From an uncultured Caryophanales bacterium (lineage in GTDB: Bacteria > Bacillota_I > Bacilli_A > RFN20 > CAG-449), in the NCBI GenBank assembly GCA_945929875.1, contig CAMEOO010000005.1:1-51953 (forward strand): a DNA stretch of 51,953 bases. Reading direction: 5' to 3'. Numbering within the stretch: the first letter of the stretch is position 1; each line of letters opens with the position of its first letter. Positions 26,789-34,616 of the stretch are shown piece after piece. The notes beneath the pieces are model-generated. The model saw nothing but the letters and a program-made list of their open reading frames with translations. It was not told the DNA's origin and made no database searches. Position numbers and translations under genes: made by a program.

Positions 26789-27519
26789 TATTTGATCCTC
26801 TCAATTGAAGCCACTTCAACAGAATAACGATAAAGTTTTGCATCATAATAATTAATCGTATATTCAATTAATTTATTTTCAGAATCAAATCCTTTTCTTA
26901 TCCTTTTTAAAATCACTCCATCTTTATCAAGCTTAAGTAAATCTTGGTATTCTCTTGTTGGCATAATAGCTTCTAGTTCTTCTTCAAAACGAGAGAAAAA
27001 GACATTATTAGATATTAAAAAGTCATATAGAGAGCCAAATAAGAAATCTTTTGAAGTTGGAAGATCGATATCGATATTAAGCCAAGTGTTTGAAAAAACA
27101 ATTGGTTTTTCATTTACCCCTCTTAATCTACGAAGATTATATAATTTTTTTGATGAATCGCAAGAAAATAAGTCCATCATCTCTTTATTCGCATATAAAA
27201 TGGAAATAGTAGAAGAAAAAGTTTCGATATTTTTTGCACCGATTTCTTTCATTTCATTGGTAAGACTTTTAACCATTGTAAAATTTTTTAGTTCTGATAA
27301 ATTTTGATTAATAACAGTTCCAAAACCTGCTTTTCGTGATATTAGTCCTTCTTCTTCTAGCACTTCAAGAGCTTTTCTTAATGTAACTCTTGAAACATCA
27401 TATAATTCCACTAAAAGTTTTTCAGAAGGTAGCATGTTTGTATATTCTCTATTTTCTATTTTCCGATATATATCATTTTTAACTTGAATATATAAAGGAA
27501 TGTTTTTTTCGTAATCCAT
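26788..27519 (-). CDS. GntR-family (HutC-type) transcriptional regulator
   Basis: A 243-residue regulator. The N-terminal winged helix includes PLYIQVKNDIYRKIENREYT, LPSEKLLVELYDVSRVTLRK and LEEEGLISRKAGFGTVI. The C-terminal UTRA ligand-binding domain includes LRRLRGVNEKPIVFSNTWLN and GVILKRIRKGF. HutC-type members sense a small metabolite, often a sugar phosphate, and bind an inverted repeat at their own promoter. Here TGTATTA-N18-TAATACA lies over that promoter. Co-transcription with manA suggests a hexose phosphate effector; that is inference. AGAGGAAA precedes the ATG. Confidence 0.93.
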   Translation of the reverse strand: MDYEKNIPLYIQVKNDIYRKIENREYTNMLPSEKLLVELYDVSRVTLRKALEVLEEEGLISRKAGFGTVINQNLSELKNFTMVKSLTNEMKEIGAKNIETFSSTISILYANKEMMDLFSCDSSKKLYNLRRLRGVNEKPIVFSNTWLNIDIDLPTSKDFLFGSLYDFLISNNVFFSRFEEELEAIMPTREYQDLLKLDKDGVILKRIRKGFDSENKLIEYTINYYDAKLYRYSVEVASIERIK

Positions 27520-27534
27520 AGTATTTCCTCTTTT

Positions 27535-27574
27535 TGTATTAAGAATAATAACACAAATCTAATACATTTAGCAA
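27535..27574 (-). promoter_or_regulatory. Promoter and candidate GntR operator of the gntR-manA operon
   Basis: On the minus strand TTGCTA (27574-27569) and TATTAT (27550-27545) are separated by 18 bases. The inverted repeat TGTATTA (27566-27560) with TAATACA (27541-27535) spans the -10 box and the start point. This is where an autorepressor of this family would bind. Confidence 0.55.
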
Positions 27575-27696
27575 TAGTAATTTTACCATTTATGATTATT
27601 CTTGCTTTATTAAAACTATATATTTACGATTAATTATTTATAATAATTAAATTAATTTTTTCGAATAATACTTATTTTTAATATATTAAGATATTT

Positions 27697-27723
27697 AAAA
27701 AAAGAGCCTTGTAAATTAGGCTC
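27697..27723 (-). terminator. Rho-independent terminator after potD
   Basis: On the minus strand GAGCCT pairs with AGGCTC around an eight-base loop and is followed by a run of T, four bases past the potD stop. It closes the pot operon. Confidence 0.8.
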
Positions 27724-27726
27724 CTA

Positions 27727-29451
27727 TTACTTAGTTAATGATTCTAATTTTCTTTTATTTCTCATCGATTTTTTCTTTTTAATCAAATAATAACTTACAA
27801 ATCCAATGCAAATAGTTAGGGTTGCTCCAAGCACTAAATAATATGGTAACATATTTGTGTAAGCTTTAACTTGCCCCCACATAATGACTACTTGTTCATT
27901 AGCTTCTTCAAAATCATTCATTACTGCACATCTAGCTAAGGTATCTTGATCTGGGTATTGACACATTAGTTGATTTTCTGAATCTACATAAGGATAGATG
28001 ATAGGACTTTTTCCTTCAGAGATATTTTCTCCAAAGATATGTGATAAATCATAAGGCTTTGCCAATTCTTCTTCATCTATTTCTATTTCTTCAAAATAAT
28101 TAGAATCAGTTGGTAGATTTCCACATGAATCTGCGATGCATTGATAGAATTTATCATTATACATTACTATTGATCCTTCAACTTCTTCTTCAGATTCTTC
28201 ATCATAGTATGGTCCATAATATTCACTGCCTTCAAAGAAAGGGCTAATTCCATACCAAGAAGAAACTAAGTCAAAGACTTCATCGCAAGCGATAAATGAG
28301 GTATAACCGATATATTCCATATTTCTTTGAGCGTTCACTGGATCTGAGAGGAAATCGATAAATAATGTAGCTAACTCTTCATTTGCCCCTTTTGGCATCG
28401 TCCAAGCATCATACCAAACATTGCTTCCTTCTTCTGGTACATAATACTCAAGAACTTTATCTTGCTGCTCTAAAGCACAATCGATGGAATAAACCGCGTC
28501 TCCTGACCAAGCTAAATTCATTTTGATTTTCCCAGTAATAATATCATTTTTACCTGAGTCAACTTCAAATCCAAAGATATTCTTTTTTAAAGAAATTAAT
28601 TCATTTTTAACAAGATTAATTACTTCTGTAGGATTATCTTGGGTAATTACTAGATCAAATAAATTTTGAATCACTTTGTTGTATTTATTTCGAGCATTAT
28701 CAATTTCTTCTTGAGAAGTAGCTTCTTCCATCTCTTTTAAGAAAGCTTCTCTAGCTTGTAATGCAATATCTTCAACATCGCTATAAGGTGAGCCAGAATA
28801 AGCATGCATGAGTCCAACGACAAAAGTATCGCGCATCGAGTTTTTAATAGAAATTAAACTTTTATAATTTTCATCCCAGAAGACGTTCCAGGATCTCACA
28901 TCTTCTTGAATAGTTGGACTACAATTTGGATCGTAGATAATTCCTAGTGTCCCCCACATATAGCCAGCAGCATATTCATCTAGAGAAGTATCTTTAATAC
29001 CATCACCATTAGTATCAGCGTACATATCTTGAAGTTTTCCCCTTATTGGTTTAGAGGCATATTCATCATATAGAGGACAATCTTCTTTAATATTTAATGG
29101 AATTACTAGTTGCTCTCTTACCATTCTTTGAATCATGTAGTCAGAGGTGCATATTAAATCATAGGTTCCTTCAGGTTGTAAAGTAAATTGATTATACATC
29201 GTTTCGTTAGTGTCGTAAGTATAATAATTAACGTGGCAATTATAAGCTTCTTCAAATTCGCTGATCAACTCTTCATCAATATAATCTTGACAATTGTAAA
29301 TAGTTAAACTTTCACCTTTAAAATCTTTATTTACTTCTTGAAGTTTTGTTTTATTAACACTTTTATCAATTGATTGATTAAATGATATGCTGTAAGAAAA
29401 TAGCATACACAATGGAAGAAGACCTAATAAAGGTAAATATTTATTCTTCAT
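27727..29451 (-). CDS. potD: Spermidine/putrescine-binding protein with C-terminal membrane anchor
   Basis: A PotD-type extracellular solute-binding protein, 574 residues from the ATG at 29451 (GGAGG eight bases upstream); an earlier ATG at 29481 lies inside potC. PotD is normally about 350 residues. The N-terminus has a signal-like hydrophobic stretch but no lipobox Cys. The binding domain shows GESLTIYNCQDYIDEELISE, YDLICTSDYMIQRM and NLAWSGDAVYSIDCAL. Two inserts enlarge it: a coiled helix near EEIDNARNKYNKVI, and a late acidic segment with MYNDKFYQCIADSCG, which recalls carbohydrate-binding (ChtBD3-like) modules. A membrane helix near residues 530-555 (LVLGATLTICIGFVSYYLI) and a basic tail end the protein. 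It is probably tethered at its C-terminus beside PotBC. Confidence 0.88.
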   Translation of the reverse strand: MKNKYLPLLGLLPLCMLFSYSISFNQSIDKSVNKTKLQEVNKDFKGESLTIYNCQDYIDEELISEFEEAYNCHVNYYTYDTNETMYNQFTLQPEGTYDLICTSDYMIQRMVREQLVIPLNIKEDCPLYDEYASKPIRGKLQDMYADTNGDGIKDTSLDEYAAGYMWGTLGIIYDPNCSPTIQEDVRSWNVFWDENYKSLISIKNSMRDTFVVGLMHAYSGSPYSDVEDIALQAREAFLKEMEEATSQEEIDNARNKYNKVIQNLFDLVITQDNPTEVINLVKNELISLKKNIFGFEVDSGKNDIITGKIKMNLAWSGDAVYSIDCALEQQDKVLEYYVPEEGSNVWYDAWTMPKGANEELATLFIDFLSDPVNAQRNMEYIGYTSFIACDEVFDLVSSWYGISPFFEGSEYYGPYYDEESEEEVEGSIVMYNDKFYQCIADSCGNLPTDSNYFEEIEIDEEELAKPYDLSHIFGENISEGKSPIIYPYVDSENQLMCQYPDQDTLARCAVMNDFEEANEQVVIMWGQVKAYTNMLPYYLVLGATLTICIGFVSYYLIKKKKSMRNKRKLESLTK

Positions 29452-29452
29452 T

Positions 29453-30259
29453 TTAAATACCTCCATTTCTTTTTTTAACAATCATTTTCGCTTTATGATT
29501 GTTATATAGGGTATTTCCAATTACTACAAGAAGAACTAAAGCAAAGATAATAGTCGATAAAGCTCTAACTTCTGGAGGTATTGGATGCTTAGAGATAATC
29601 TTTTGAATATAAGTAGAAATAGTTTCAAAAGAAGGTTCTTTTAAATATTGAGTAATGACAAAATCATCTAAGGATAAAGTAAATGAAAGCATAAATCCTG
29701 AGAATATTCCTGGAAGAATTTCTGGAAGAATTACTTTATATAGAGCATATCTAGGTTTTGCGCCTAAATCTAAAGCTGCTTCGTAGGTAAATGGGTCCAT
29801 TTGCATCAGTTTTGGTTTGACATTTAAGTAAACAAAGGCAACAGTAAGAACCACATGTCCAATTAATAAAGTAAAGAAAGAAAACTTCCAAGAAAGAGCG
29901 ACCACTAAAACGGCAAGAGATAAAGCGATGACAATTTCAGCATTAACGACGGGAATTTGAGTCATCGTCTCAATCATTTTCTTTGCTCTTTTTGATGAGT
30001 AATATGATCCAATAGCACCAAGAGTTCCTAAAATTGTTGAAACGATTGCACTGACAAATGCAATTAAGAATGTATTTCCAACCGCGGTCATCAAGGCTTT
30101 ATTTCTAAATAAATCAACATATAATTGAAATGAAAATCCAGTCCATACTCCTACTTGATCAGAAACAGTGAAAGAAAACACTGCAAGAAGAAGAATCGGT
30201 AAATACATTATAATTAAGATTAAATAAATATAGCATTGAGCAAAAATTTTTCTTACCAT
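29453..30259 (-). CDS. potC: Spermidine/putrescine ABC transporter permease PotC
   Basis: A 268-residue inner permease with six hydrophobic segments. The conserved cytoplasmic EAA loop reads TYEAALDLGAKPRYALYKVI, which contacts the ATPase. ILPGIFSGFMLSFTLSLDDF is typical of PotC. It starts within the last codons of potB (7-base overlap) and ends directly before potD. Together with PotB it forms the membrane pore of the polyamine importer. Confidence 0.95.
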   Translation of the reverse strand: MVRKIFAQCYIYLILIIMYLPILLLAVFSFTVSDQVGVWTGFSFQLYVDLFRNKALMTAVGNTFLIAFVSAIVSTILGTLGAIGSYYSSKRAKKMIETMTQIPVVNAEIVIALSLAVLVVALSWKFSFFTLLIGHVVLTVAFVYLNVKPKLMQMDPFTYEAALDLGAKPRYALYKVILPEILPGIFSGFMLSFTLSLDDFVITQYLKEPSFETISTYIQKIISKHPIPPEVRALSTIIFALVLLVVIGNTLYNNHKAKMIVKKRNGGI

Positions 30260-31050
30260 ATTGACTTTTTACCTCCTTCTTCATTAGAGAATTTACGAGA
30301 AATAACTACGCTTAATAAGATTAATAAAAGCATAATTAGAGCCATGAATGAACCGAAATTCCAATCAGATTGATTGAAGTATAAGTCGATATAACTACCG
30401 AATAAAACGACATTATATTCAGATAGAATATCAGAAATAACATAAGAGGAAATCGTAGGCATAAAGACCATCGTCGCACCAGATATAATTCCAGGAAGAG
30501 TTAAAGGTATAATAACCTTAACAAAATTTTGAACTGGATTTGCTCCTAAATCTGCGCCTGCTTCAATTTGACTTCGATCCATTTTTAACATTGTGGTATA
30601 CAAAGGCAAAATCGTAAATGGTAGATAGTTATAAACTAATCCGATTATGGTAGCTACTTCTGGATGAGAACCTCCTGATAAGCCAATCCAAGTCAATAAA
30701 TCTCTAGTTGCACCAGTTCTAATAACAAAGTTAATCCACATTGGCATAATAAATAAAGTAACTAATATAGCGGATTTATTGATTTTTTTATCTGCAAGGA
30801 AATAAGCGATAGGATAACCAATTAATAAGCATAAACCAGTATTAATTAATCCATATACAAGCGATATAACTAAAACATTAATATTCGTGGAATCAGAGAA
30901 AAACTTTATTAAATTATTAAAGCTAAATAATCCAGTAGCTTTATCAGTAAAAGCGTAAACTACAATTAAAATAATTGGACATATAACAAAGAATAAGAAG
31001 AAGAGAACGTAAGGAATAGAAAGATATTTTCTTTGAAATCTAAATTTCAT
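30253..31050 (-). CDS. potB: Spermidine/putrescine ABC transporter permease PotB
   Basis: A 265-residue permease with six hydrophobic segments, including SIPYVLFFLFFVICPIILIV near the N-terminus. The EAA loop is QIEAGADLGANPVQNFVKVI, followed by PLTLPGIISGATMVFMPTIS. These are PotB/PotH features. The gene overlaps the end of potA by 11 bases and the start of potC by 7, so the four transporter genes are tightly coupled. Confidence 0.95.
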   Translation of the reverse strand: MKFRFQRKYLSIPYVLFFLFFVICPIILIVVYAFTDKATGLFSFNNLIKFFSDSTNINVLVISLVYGLINTGLCLLIGYPIAYFLADKKINKSAILVTLFIMPMWINFVIRTGATRDLLTWIGLSGGSHPEVATIIGLVYNYLPFTILPLYTTMLKMDRSQIEAGADLGANPVQNFVKVIIPLTLPGIISGATMVFMPTISSYVISDILSEYNVVLFGSYIDLYFNQSDWNFGSFMALIMLLLILLSVVISRKFSNEEGGKKSIW

Positions 31051-32557
31051 ATTTAGTAATATCTCCTTTTAACTTCAATTTGAGTTTACTAGGATTCACT
31101 TTTACGCTGACGATATCGTTAATATTCCATGTCCACTCAGTATCTACAACAAAGTCATCTTCATCTTCTGTTCTTACGATCACTTGATAGTGGTCTCCTT
31201 TATAAACCATTTCAATAATTTTTCCAGTAATATTACCTTCTTCTAAGTTGTCGCTAATGTCGACGTCACCCATATCAAATTCTACCGACACATCTGCATC
31301 AGTCAAATCGTATTTTTTTCCATCTGAACTAGCAAGATATCCTTCATCATCAATTGTAGAGCCTTTTAATAAAGTAGTGACATCACAATCCCAACTAGCT
31401 TCTGCAAAGACCACTTGATTATTTTTATTGATGTAACCCTCAAAAGCATTTGAAGAAATTTCTCTTTTCATGATGTGAATTAAATCAGGTTCAATCTTAA
31501 TACCTACTTCTTTATCAGTATCATACATTTTTGTGGATTGAACGATAACTTCGTTTTTACCCACCATAATAGTGTATTCATAGTGAATCCCTTTAAAGAT
31601 GCAATTAGTGATTTTTCCAACAGCTACTCCATCTTTTGGATTACAAATCTTGATATCCTCAGGACGAACGACAACATCAACTTTTTCGTGAATAGGATAT
31701 TCGTCAACACAATCCCATACTTTTCCAAGAAATCTGACTTTTAATTTATCATATATCGTTCCAACATAAATATTTGATTCACCAATAAAGTCAGCAACGA
31801 ATGCATTCTTTGGTTCATTATAAATATCGGTAGGAGTTCCTACTTGTTGAATCATTCCATCTTTCATAACTACGATCATATCTGACATAGTAAGAGCTTC
31901 TTCTTGGTCATGAGTGACATAAATAAAAGTAATACCTAATTTCTTATGCATTTCTTTTAATTCTAGTTGCATTTCTTTTCTCATTTTCAAATCTAATGCC
32001 CCTAAAGGTTCATCAAGTAAAAGAATTTCTGGTTCATTAACTATAGCTCTAGCGATTGCTACTCTTTGTTGTTGACCACCAGATAAAGTAGTAACGTTTC
32101 TCGATTCAAATTGTTCTAGATCAACTATCTTTAAAGCTCTAACGACTTTTTCATCAATTTCCTTTTGCGATAGGTGAACATATTTTACTTTTTCATTTCC
32201 TTTTTTATCTTTTACGACTTTTTTTACTTTCTTTAGTTTTAATCCAAAAGCAATATTATCGTAAACGTCTAGATGTGGAAATAATGCATAACGTTGGAAA
32301 ACGGTATTGACTGGCCTTTTATATGGAGGAAGTTGGGCGATGTCTTCTCCATTTAATAAAATCTTTCCACTTGTTGGAATTTCAAAACCCGCGATCATTC
32401 TTAATGTAGTGGTTTTTCCACAACCAGAAGGGCCTAAGAAAGTAACAAACTGGCCTCTTTTAACTGATAAATTGAAATTTTCAACAGCGAAGCTATCACC
32501 ATCATCAAATTTCTTATTAACATCAATTAATTCAATAATAATATCATCTCTATCCAT
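31040..32557 (-). CDS. potA: Spermidine/putrescine ABC transporter ATPase with two TOBE-like domains
   Basis: A 505-residue ABC ATPase; usual PotA is about 360-380. The nucleotide-binding domain has Walker A GPSGCGKTT (42-50), Q-loop TVFQRYALFPHLDVYDNIAF, signature LSGGQQQRVAIARA and Walker B ILLLDEPLGALD. A Lys-rich insert (KKVKKVVKDKKG and KYVHLSQKEI) lies between the Q-loop and signature. After the ATPase come two similar C-terminal segments. One runs from GKITNCIFKGIHYEYTIMV to IKIEPDLIHIMK, the other from GKIIEMVYKGDHYQVIVR to VKVNPSKLKLKL, so the regulatory TOBE domain appears duplicated. GGAGGAG precedes the ATG. It energises polyamine import with PotB, PotC and PotD. Confidence 0.93.
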   Translation of the reverse strand: MDRDDIIIELIDVNKKFDDGDSFAVENFNLSVKRGQFVTFLGPSGCGKTTTLRMIAGFEIPTSGKILLNGEDIAQLPPYKRPVNTVFQRYALFPHLDVYDNIAFGLKLKKVKKVVKDKKGNEKVKYVHLSQKEIDEKVVRALKIVDLEQFESRNVTTLSGGQQQRVAIARAIVNEPEILLLDEPLGALDLKMRKEMQLELKEMHKKLGITFIYVTHDQEEALTMSDMIVVMKDGMIQQVGTPTDIYNEPKNAFVADFIGESNIYVGTIYDKLKVRFLGKVWDCVDEYPIHEKVDVVVRPEDIKICNPKDGVAVGKITNCIFKGIHYEYTIMVGKNEVIVQSTKMYDTDKEVGIKIEPDLIHIMKREISSNAFEGYINKNNQVVFAEASWDCDVTTLLKGSTIDDEGYLASSDGKKYDLTDADVSVEFDMGDVDISDNLEEGNITGKIIEMVYKGDHYQVIVRTEDEDDFVVDTEWTWNINDIVSVKVNPSKLKLKLKGDITKYEI

Positions 32558-32578
32558 TTACATACTCCTCCATCTTAT

Positions 32579-33115
32579 CTAGAAATTAGGTGGGCTTGAT
32601 ACCCAAATTATTTTACAAATCTTATCTTTAACATTTTTTAAGTAATGATTCTTTATCGAATCATAATAAAAGGATTCTCCTTTTTTAATTCTATAACTCT
32701 TTTTATCCATACATAGAAGTACTTCTCCTTCTAATACGTAGCCAAACTCCTGCCCTTCATGTGGGTAATCTAAATCAGTTTGGCAATTAGGTTGAATCGT
32801 AACAATTATTGGTTCCATCTCATTTTTTTGTGAATTTGTGATAAGCCAAGTTATACTGTATCCAGGATTTTCTTTAATAAAGTAATCATCTTTTTTAAAT
32901 ACGATTTGCTCTTCTTGTTTTTCTTCTTCAAAAAAGTCGCTTAAATTTGTTCCAAGAGCTTTTACAATATCTTCAAGAGTAGAAATTGAAGGCTCGGTCA
33001 AATCATTTTCAAGTTGTGAAATGTAACCTTTAGTTAATTCCACTCGATTAGCAAGCTCTTCTTGAGTAAGATTGTACATTGTTCTTAGATCTTTAATCTT
33101 CTTTCCTATCTTCAA
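32579..33115 (-). CDS. XRE-family regulator with C-terminal cupin domain
   Basis: A 178-residue regulator of the PuuR-like type. The N-terminal helix-turn-helix reads IKDLRTMYNLTQEELANRVE followed by LTKGYISQLENDLTEPSIST. The C-terminal cupin includes YPHEGQEFGYVLEGEVLLCM and KKGESFYYDS. The TTG at 33115 is preferred to a GTG at 33124 because the nine bases GAGGTGATC upstream of the TTG match the 16S 3' end. It is the first gene of the pot operon, and related XRE-cupin regulators control polyamine genes, so it probably senses polyamines and represses this operon. Confidence 0.92.
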   Translation of the reverse strand: MKIGKKIKDLRTMYNLTQEELANRVELTKGYISQLENDLTEPSISTLEDIVKALGTNLSDFFEEEKQEEQIVFKKDDYFIKENPGYSITWLITNSQKNEMEPIIVTIQPNCQTDLDYPHEGQEFGYVLEGEVLLCMDKKSYRIKKGESFYYDSIKNHYLKNVKDKICKIIWVSSPPNF

Positions 33116-33151
33116 ATAGATCACCTCACAAAGTTTTACAATTTTAAATAA

Positions 33152-33174
33152 AAAGTTTAGAATCTTTAAACTTT
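33152..33174 (-). promoter_or_regulatory. Candidate operator in the pot operon leader
   Basis: AAAGTTTA and TAAACTTT form a perfect inverted repeat with a seven-base spacer. It begins about ten bases downstream of the predicted -10 box and ends about 37 bases before the regulator's TTG start. It is a plausible autorepression site for the XRE-cupin protein. Confidence 0.5.
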
Positions 33175-33183
33175 ACGTGAAAA

Positions 33184-33212
33184 ATTATATATATAGACTG
33201 TTGATATTGCAA
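33184..33212 (-). promoter_or_regulatory. Promoter of the pot operon
   Basis: On the minus strand TTGCAA (33212-33207) and TATAAT (33189-33184) are separated by 17 bases, directly upstream of the inverted repeat at 33152-33174. Confidence 0.65.
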
Positions 33213-33432
33213 TATAATTTTTTTGATTTTTTCAAAAAGATGTTCGCGGATATTTCCACTATTTTTATTAGAACGAATAGAAAAATAATATATATTAAAA
33301 AAAACATTATTTTTTCATAGAAAATGAGATTTTTTGATAAAAAAAGATTTATTCAATTAATACTGGATCATTTTTATTTATGTCTTTTTTTTACATAGTC
33401 TTAATGATAAAATAAACAATAGGTGAAAAGTG

Positions 33433-34341
33433 ATGAATTCTGTAACTATTACTATTGATGATAAAACGCTATCTAAAATGGAAAATTTCTATCTTGAAAA
33501 CATTTCTTATGGTGGAGGAGACTACATTCTTTGGAAATGTAGAACTATCGATAATGTCAATATTACTATTTATTCTTCAAAAAAAGGAATTAAGGCCTTA
33601 TTTACTGGCGAGAAAGCTTTAGATGAAGCAAGGATTTGGGATTTAAATTCCTCTATCAATCAAAAAAAAGAAAAAAAAGAATACTCATGGTTATATTTAA
33701 ATGATCAAATCGGTTCAGATGAAGTAGGCACCGGAGACTTTTTTGGACCAGTAATCGTAGTTGCTTCCTACGTAAAAAAAGATGATATTCCTACATTAAT
33801 TGAATTAAAAGTGAACGATTCAAAAAAATTATCGGATGAAAAGATCTTGGATGTAGTACCAAGATTACTAAACCTTGTTACTTTTAGTAAATTAACGTTA
33901 TCTAATGAAAAATATAATTCATTAATTAATAAAGGCTATTCGATGAATAAAATTAAAGCTATTCTTCATAATCATGCTTTATTAAAAGTAAAAGAAAAAA
34001 TCTGCAATGAAAATATCCCTTGTTTTATCGATCAATTTTGCGATATTGATTTATATTACTCTTATTTGCAATATGAAGAAAAAATCATTACCAAAAACAT
34101 CACTTTTAAAACAAAAGGAGAATCTCAATTTCCTTCAGTCGCCGTGAGTTCAATGATTGCTAGATATTGCTTTTTAAAAGAAATGGAAGTTATAGAAAAT
34201 AGATATCAAGTTAAAATACCAAAAGGAGCGGGGTTAAAAGTAGATAATTTTGCAAAAGAATTTCTACAAAAATATGGATTAGATGAGCTTAAAAAGATCA
34301 GTAAAACTAATTTTAGAAATTATGAGAACTTAAATAAATAA
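33433..34341 (+). CDS. rnhC: Ribonuclease HIII
   Basis: A 302-residue RNase HIII, which cleaves RNA in RNA/DNA hybrids. A TBP-like N-terminal substrate-binding domain (DGKTLSK-type start, VTITIDDKTLSKMENFY here) precedes the catalytic domain. That domain starts at QIGSDEVGTGDFFGPVIVVA with the catalytic DE, then has LKVNDSKKLSDEKI and CFIDQFCD. The GESQFPSVAVSSMIARY sequence is typical of HIII. The ATG at 33433 follows AGGTG; a GTG lies one codon before it. It is the only plus-strand gene between the pot operon and the giant-protein gene. Confidence 0.95.
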   Translation: MNSVTITIDDKTLSKMENFYLENISYGGGDYILWKCRTIDNVNITIYSSKKGIKALFTGEKALDEARIWDLNSSINQKKEKKEYSWLYLNDQIGSDEVGTGDFFGPVIVVASYVKKDDIPTLIELKVNDSKKLSDEKILDVVPRLLNLVTFSKLTLSNEKYNSLINKGYSMNKIKAILHNHALLKVKEKICNENIPCFIDQFCDIDLYYSYLQYEEKIITKNITFKTKGESQFPSVAVSSMIARYCFLKEMEVIENRYQVKIPKGAGLKVDNFAKEFLQKYGLDELKKISKTNFRNYENLNK

Positions 34342-34373
34342 ACATTCATAAGATAATTATTGTTATATTTTAT

Positions 34374-34403
34374 AAAAGAGTAGCAGAATTTTGCTACTCT
34401 TTT
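34374..34403. terminator. Bidirectional terminator between rnhC and the small membrane gene
   Basis: AAAAGAGTAGCA pairs with TGCTACTCTTTT around six bases. The terminal T/A runs serve both strands, ending rnhC on plus and the giant-protein operon on minus. Confidence 0.85.
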
Positions 34404-34415
34404 ATATTATCTAAT

Positions 34416-34595
34416 TTATTGTTTTTTATTATTACTACCTATAACAAAAATCGTACATGCAAAACCTGCAATCATTGTACATAATATCGCTGTAAATTCA
34501 CAAGGCATTATCGTCGATCCAAGGTAAAATCCTAAGATAGATGCGATAATCATAATCGCTATTGATATTGTTGTTTTGAGGATAATAGATTTCAT
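34416..34595 (-). CDS. Small two-helix membrane protein
   Basis: A 59-residue protein, MKSIILKTTISIAIMIIASI at the N-terminus, with two membrane helices joined by a short loop (STIMPCEFTAIL) and a short polar C-terminus (SNNKKQ). I recognise no family. It lies 21 bases after the giant exported protein gene, ends just before the shared terminator, and so is likely co-transcribed with it. The ribosome binding site is weak (AAGAAG). Its two Cys residues lie in or near the second helix. It may be a partner or immunity-like protein of the giant product, but that is only suggested by position. Confidence 0.55.
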   Translation of the reverse strand: MKSIILKTTISIAIMIIASILGFYLGSTIMPCEFTAILCTMIAGFACTIFVIGSNNKKQ

Positions 34596-34616
34596 ATTAA
34601 CTTCTTTATATCATTT

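Larger units (their letters stand above)
33125..33432. other. Divergent intergenic region, pot operon and rnhC
   Basis: This very AT-rich gap carries the pot promoter and operator listed separately on the minus strand. For rnhC on the plus strand I find no convincing -35/-10 pair; AGGTG at 33421-33425 is its ribosome binding site. No small gene is visible. Confidence 0.5.

Noticed and set aside
29453-33115. Mannose or iron transporter instead of polyamine transporter
   Set aside because: EAA-loop sequences, the XRE-cupin regulator and the A-B-C-D gene order fit PotABCD better than other importers.
33220-33245. Terminator-like T-rich hairpin in the pot/rnhC intergenic region
   Set aside because: The stem consists only of A-T pairs and no gene ends there.
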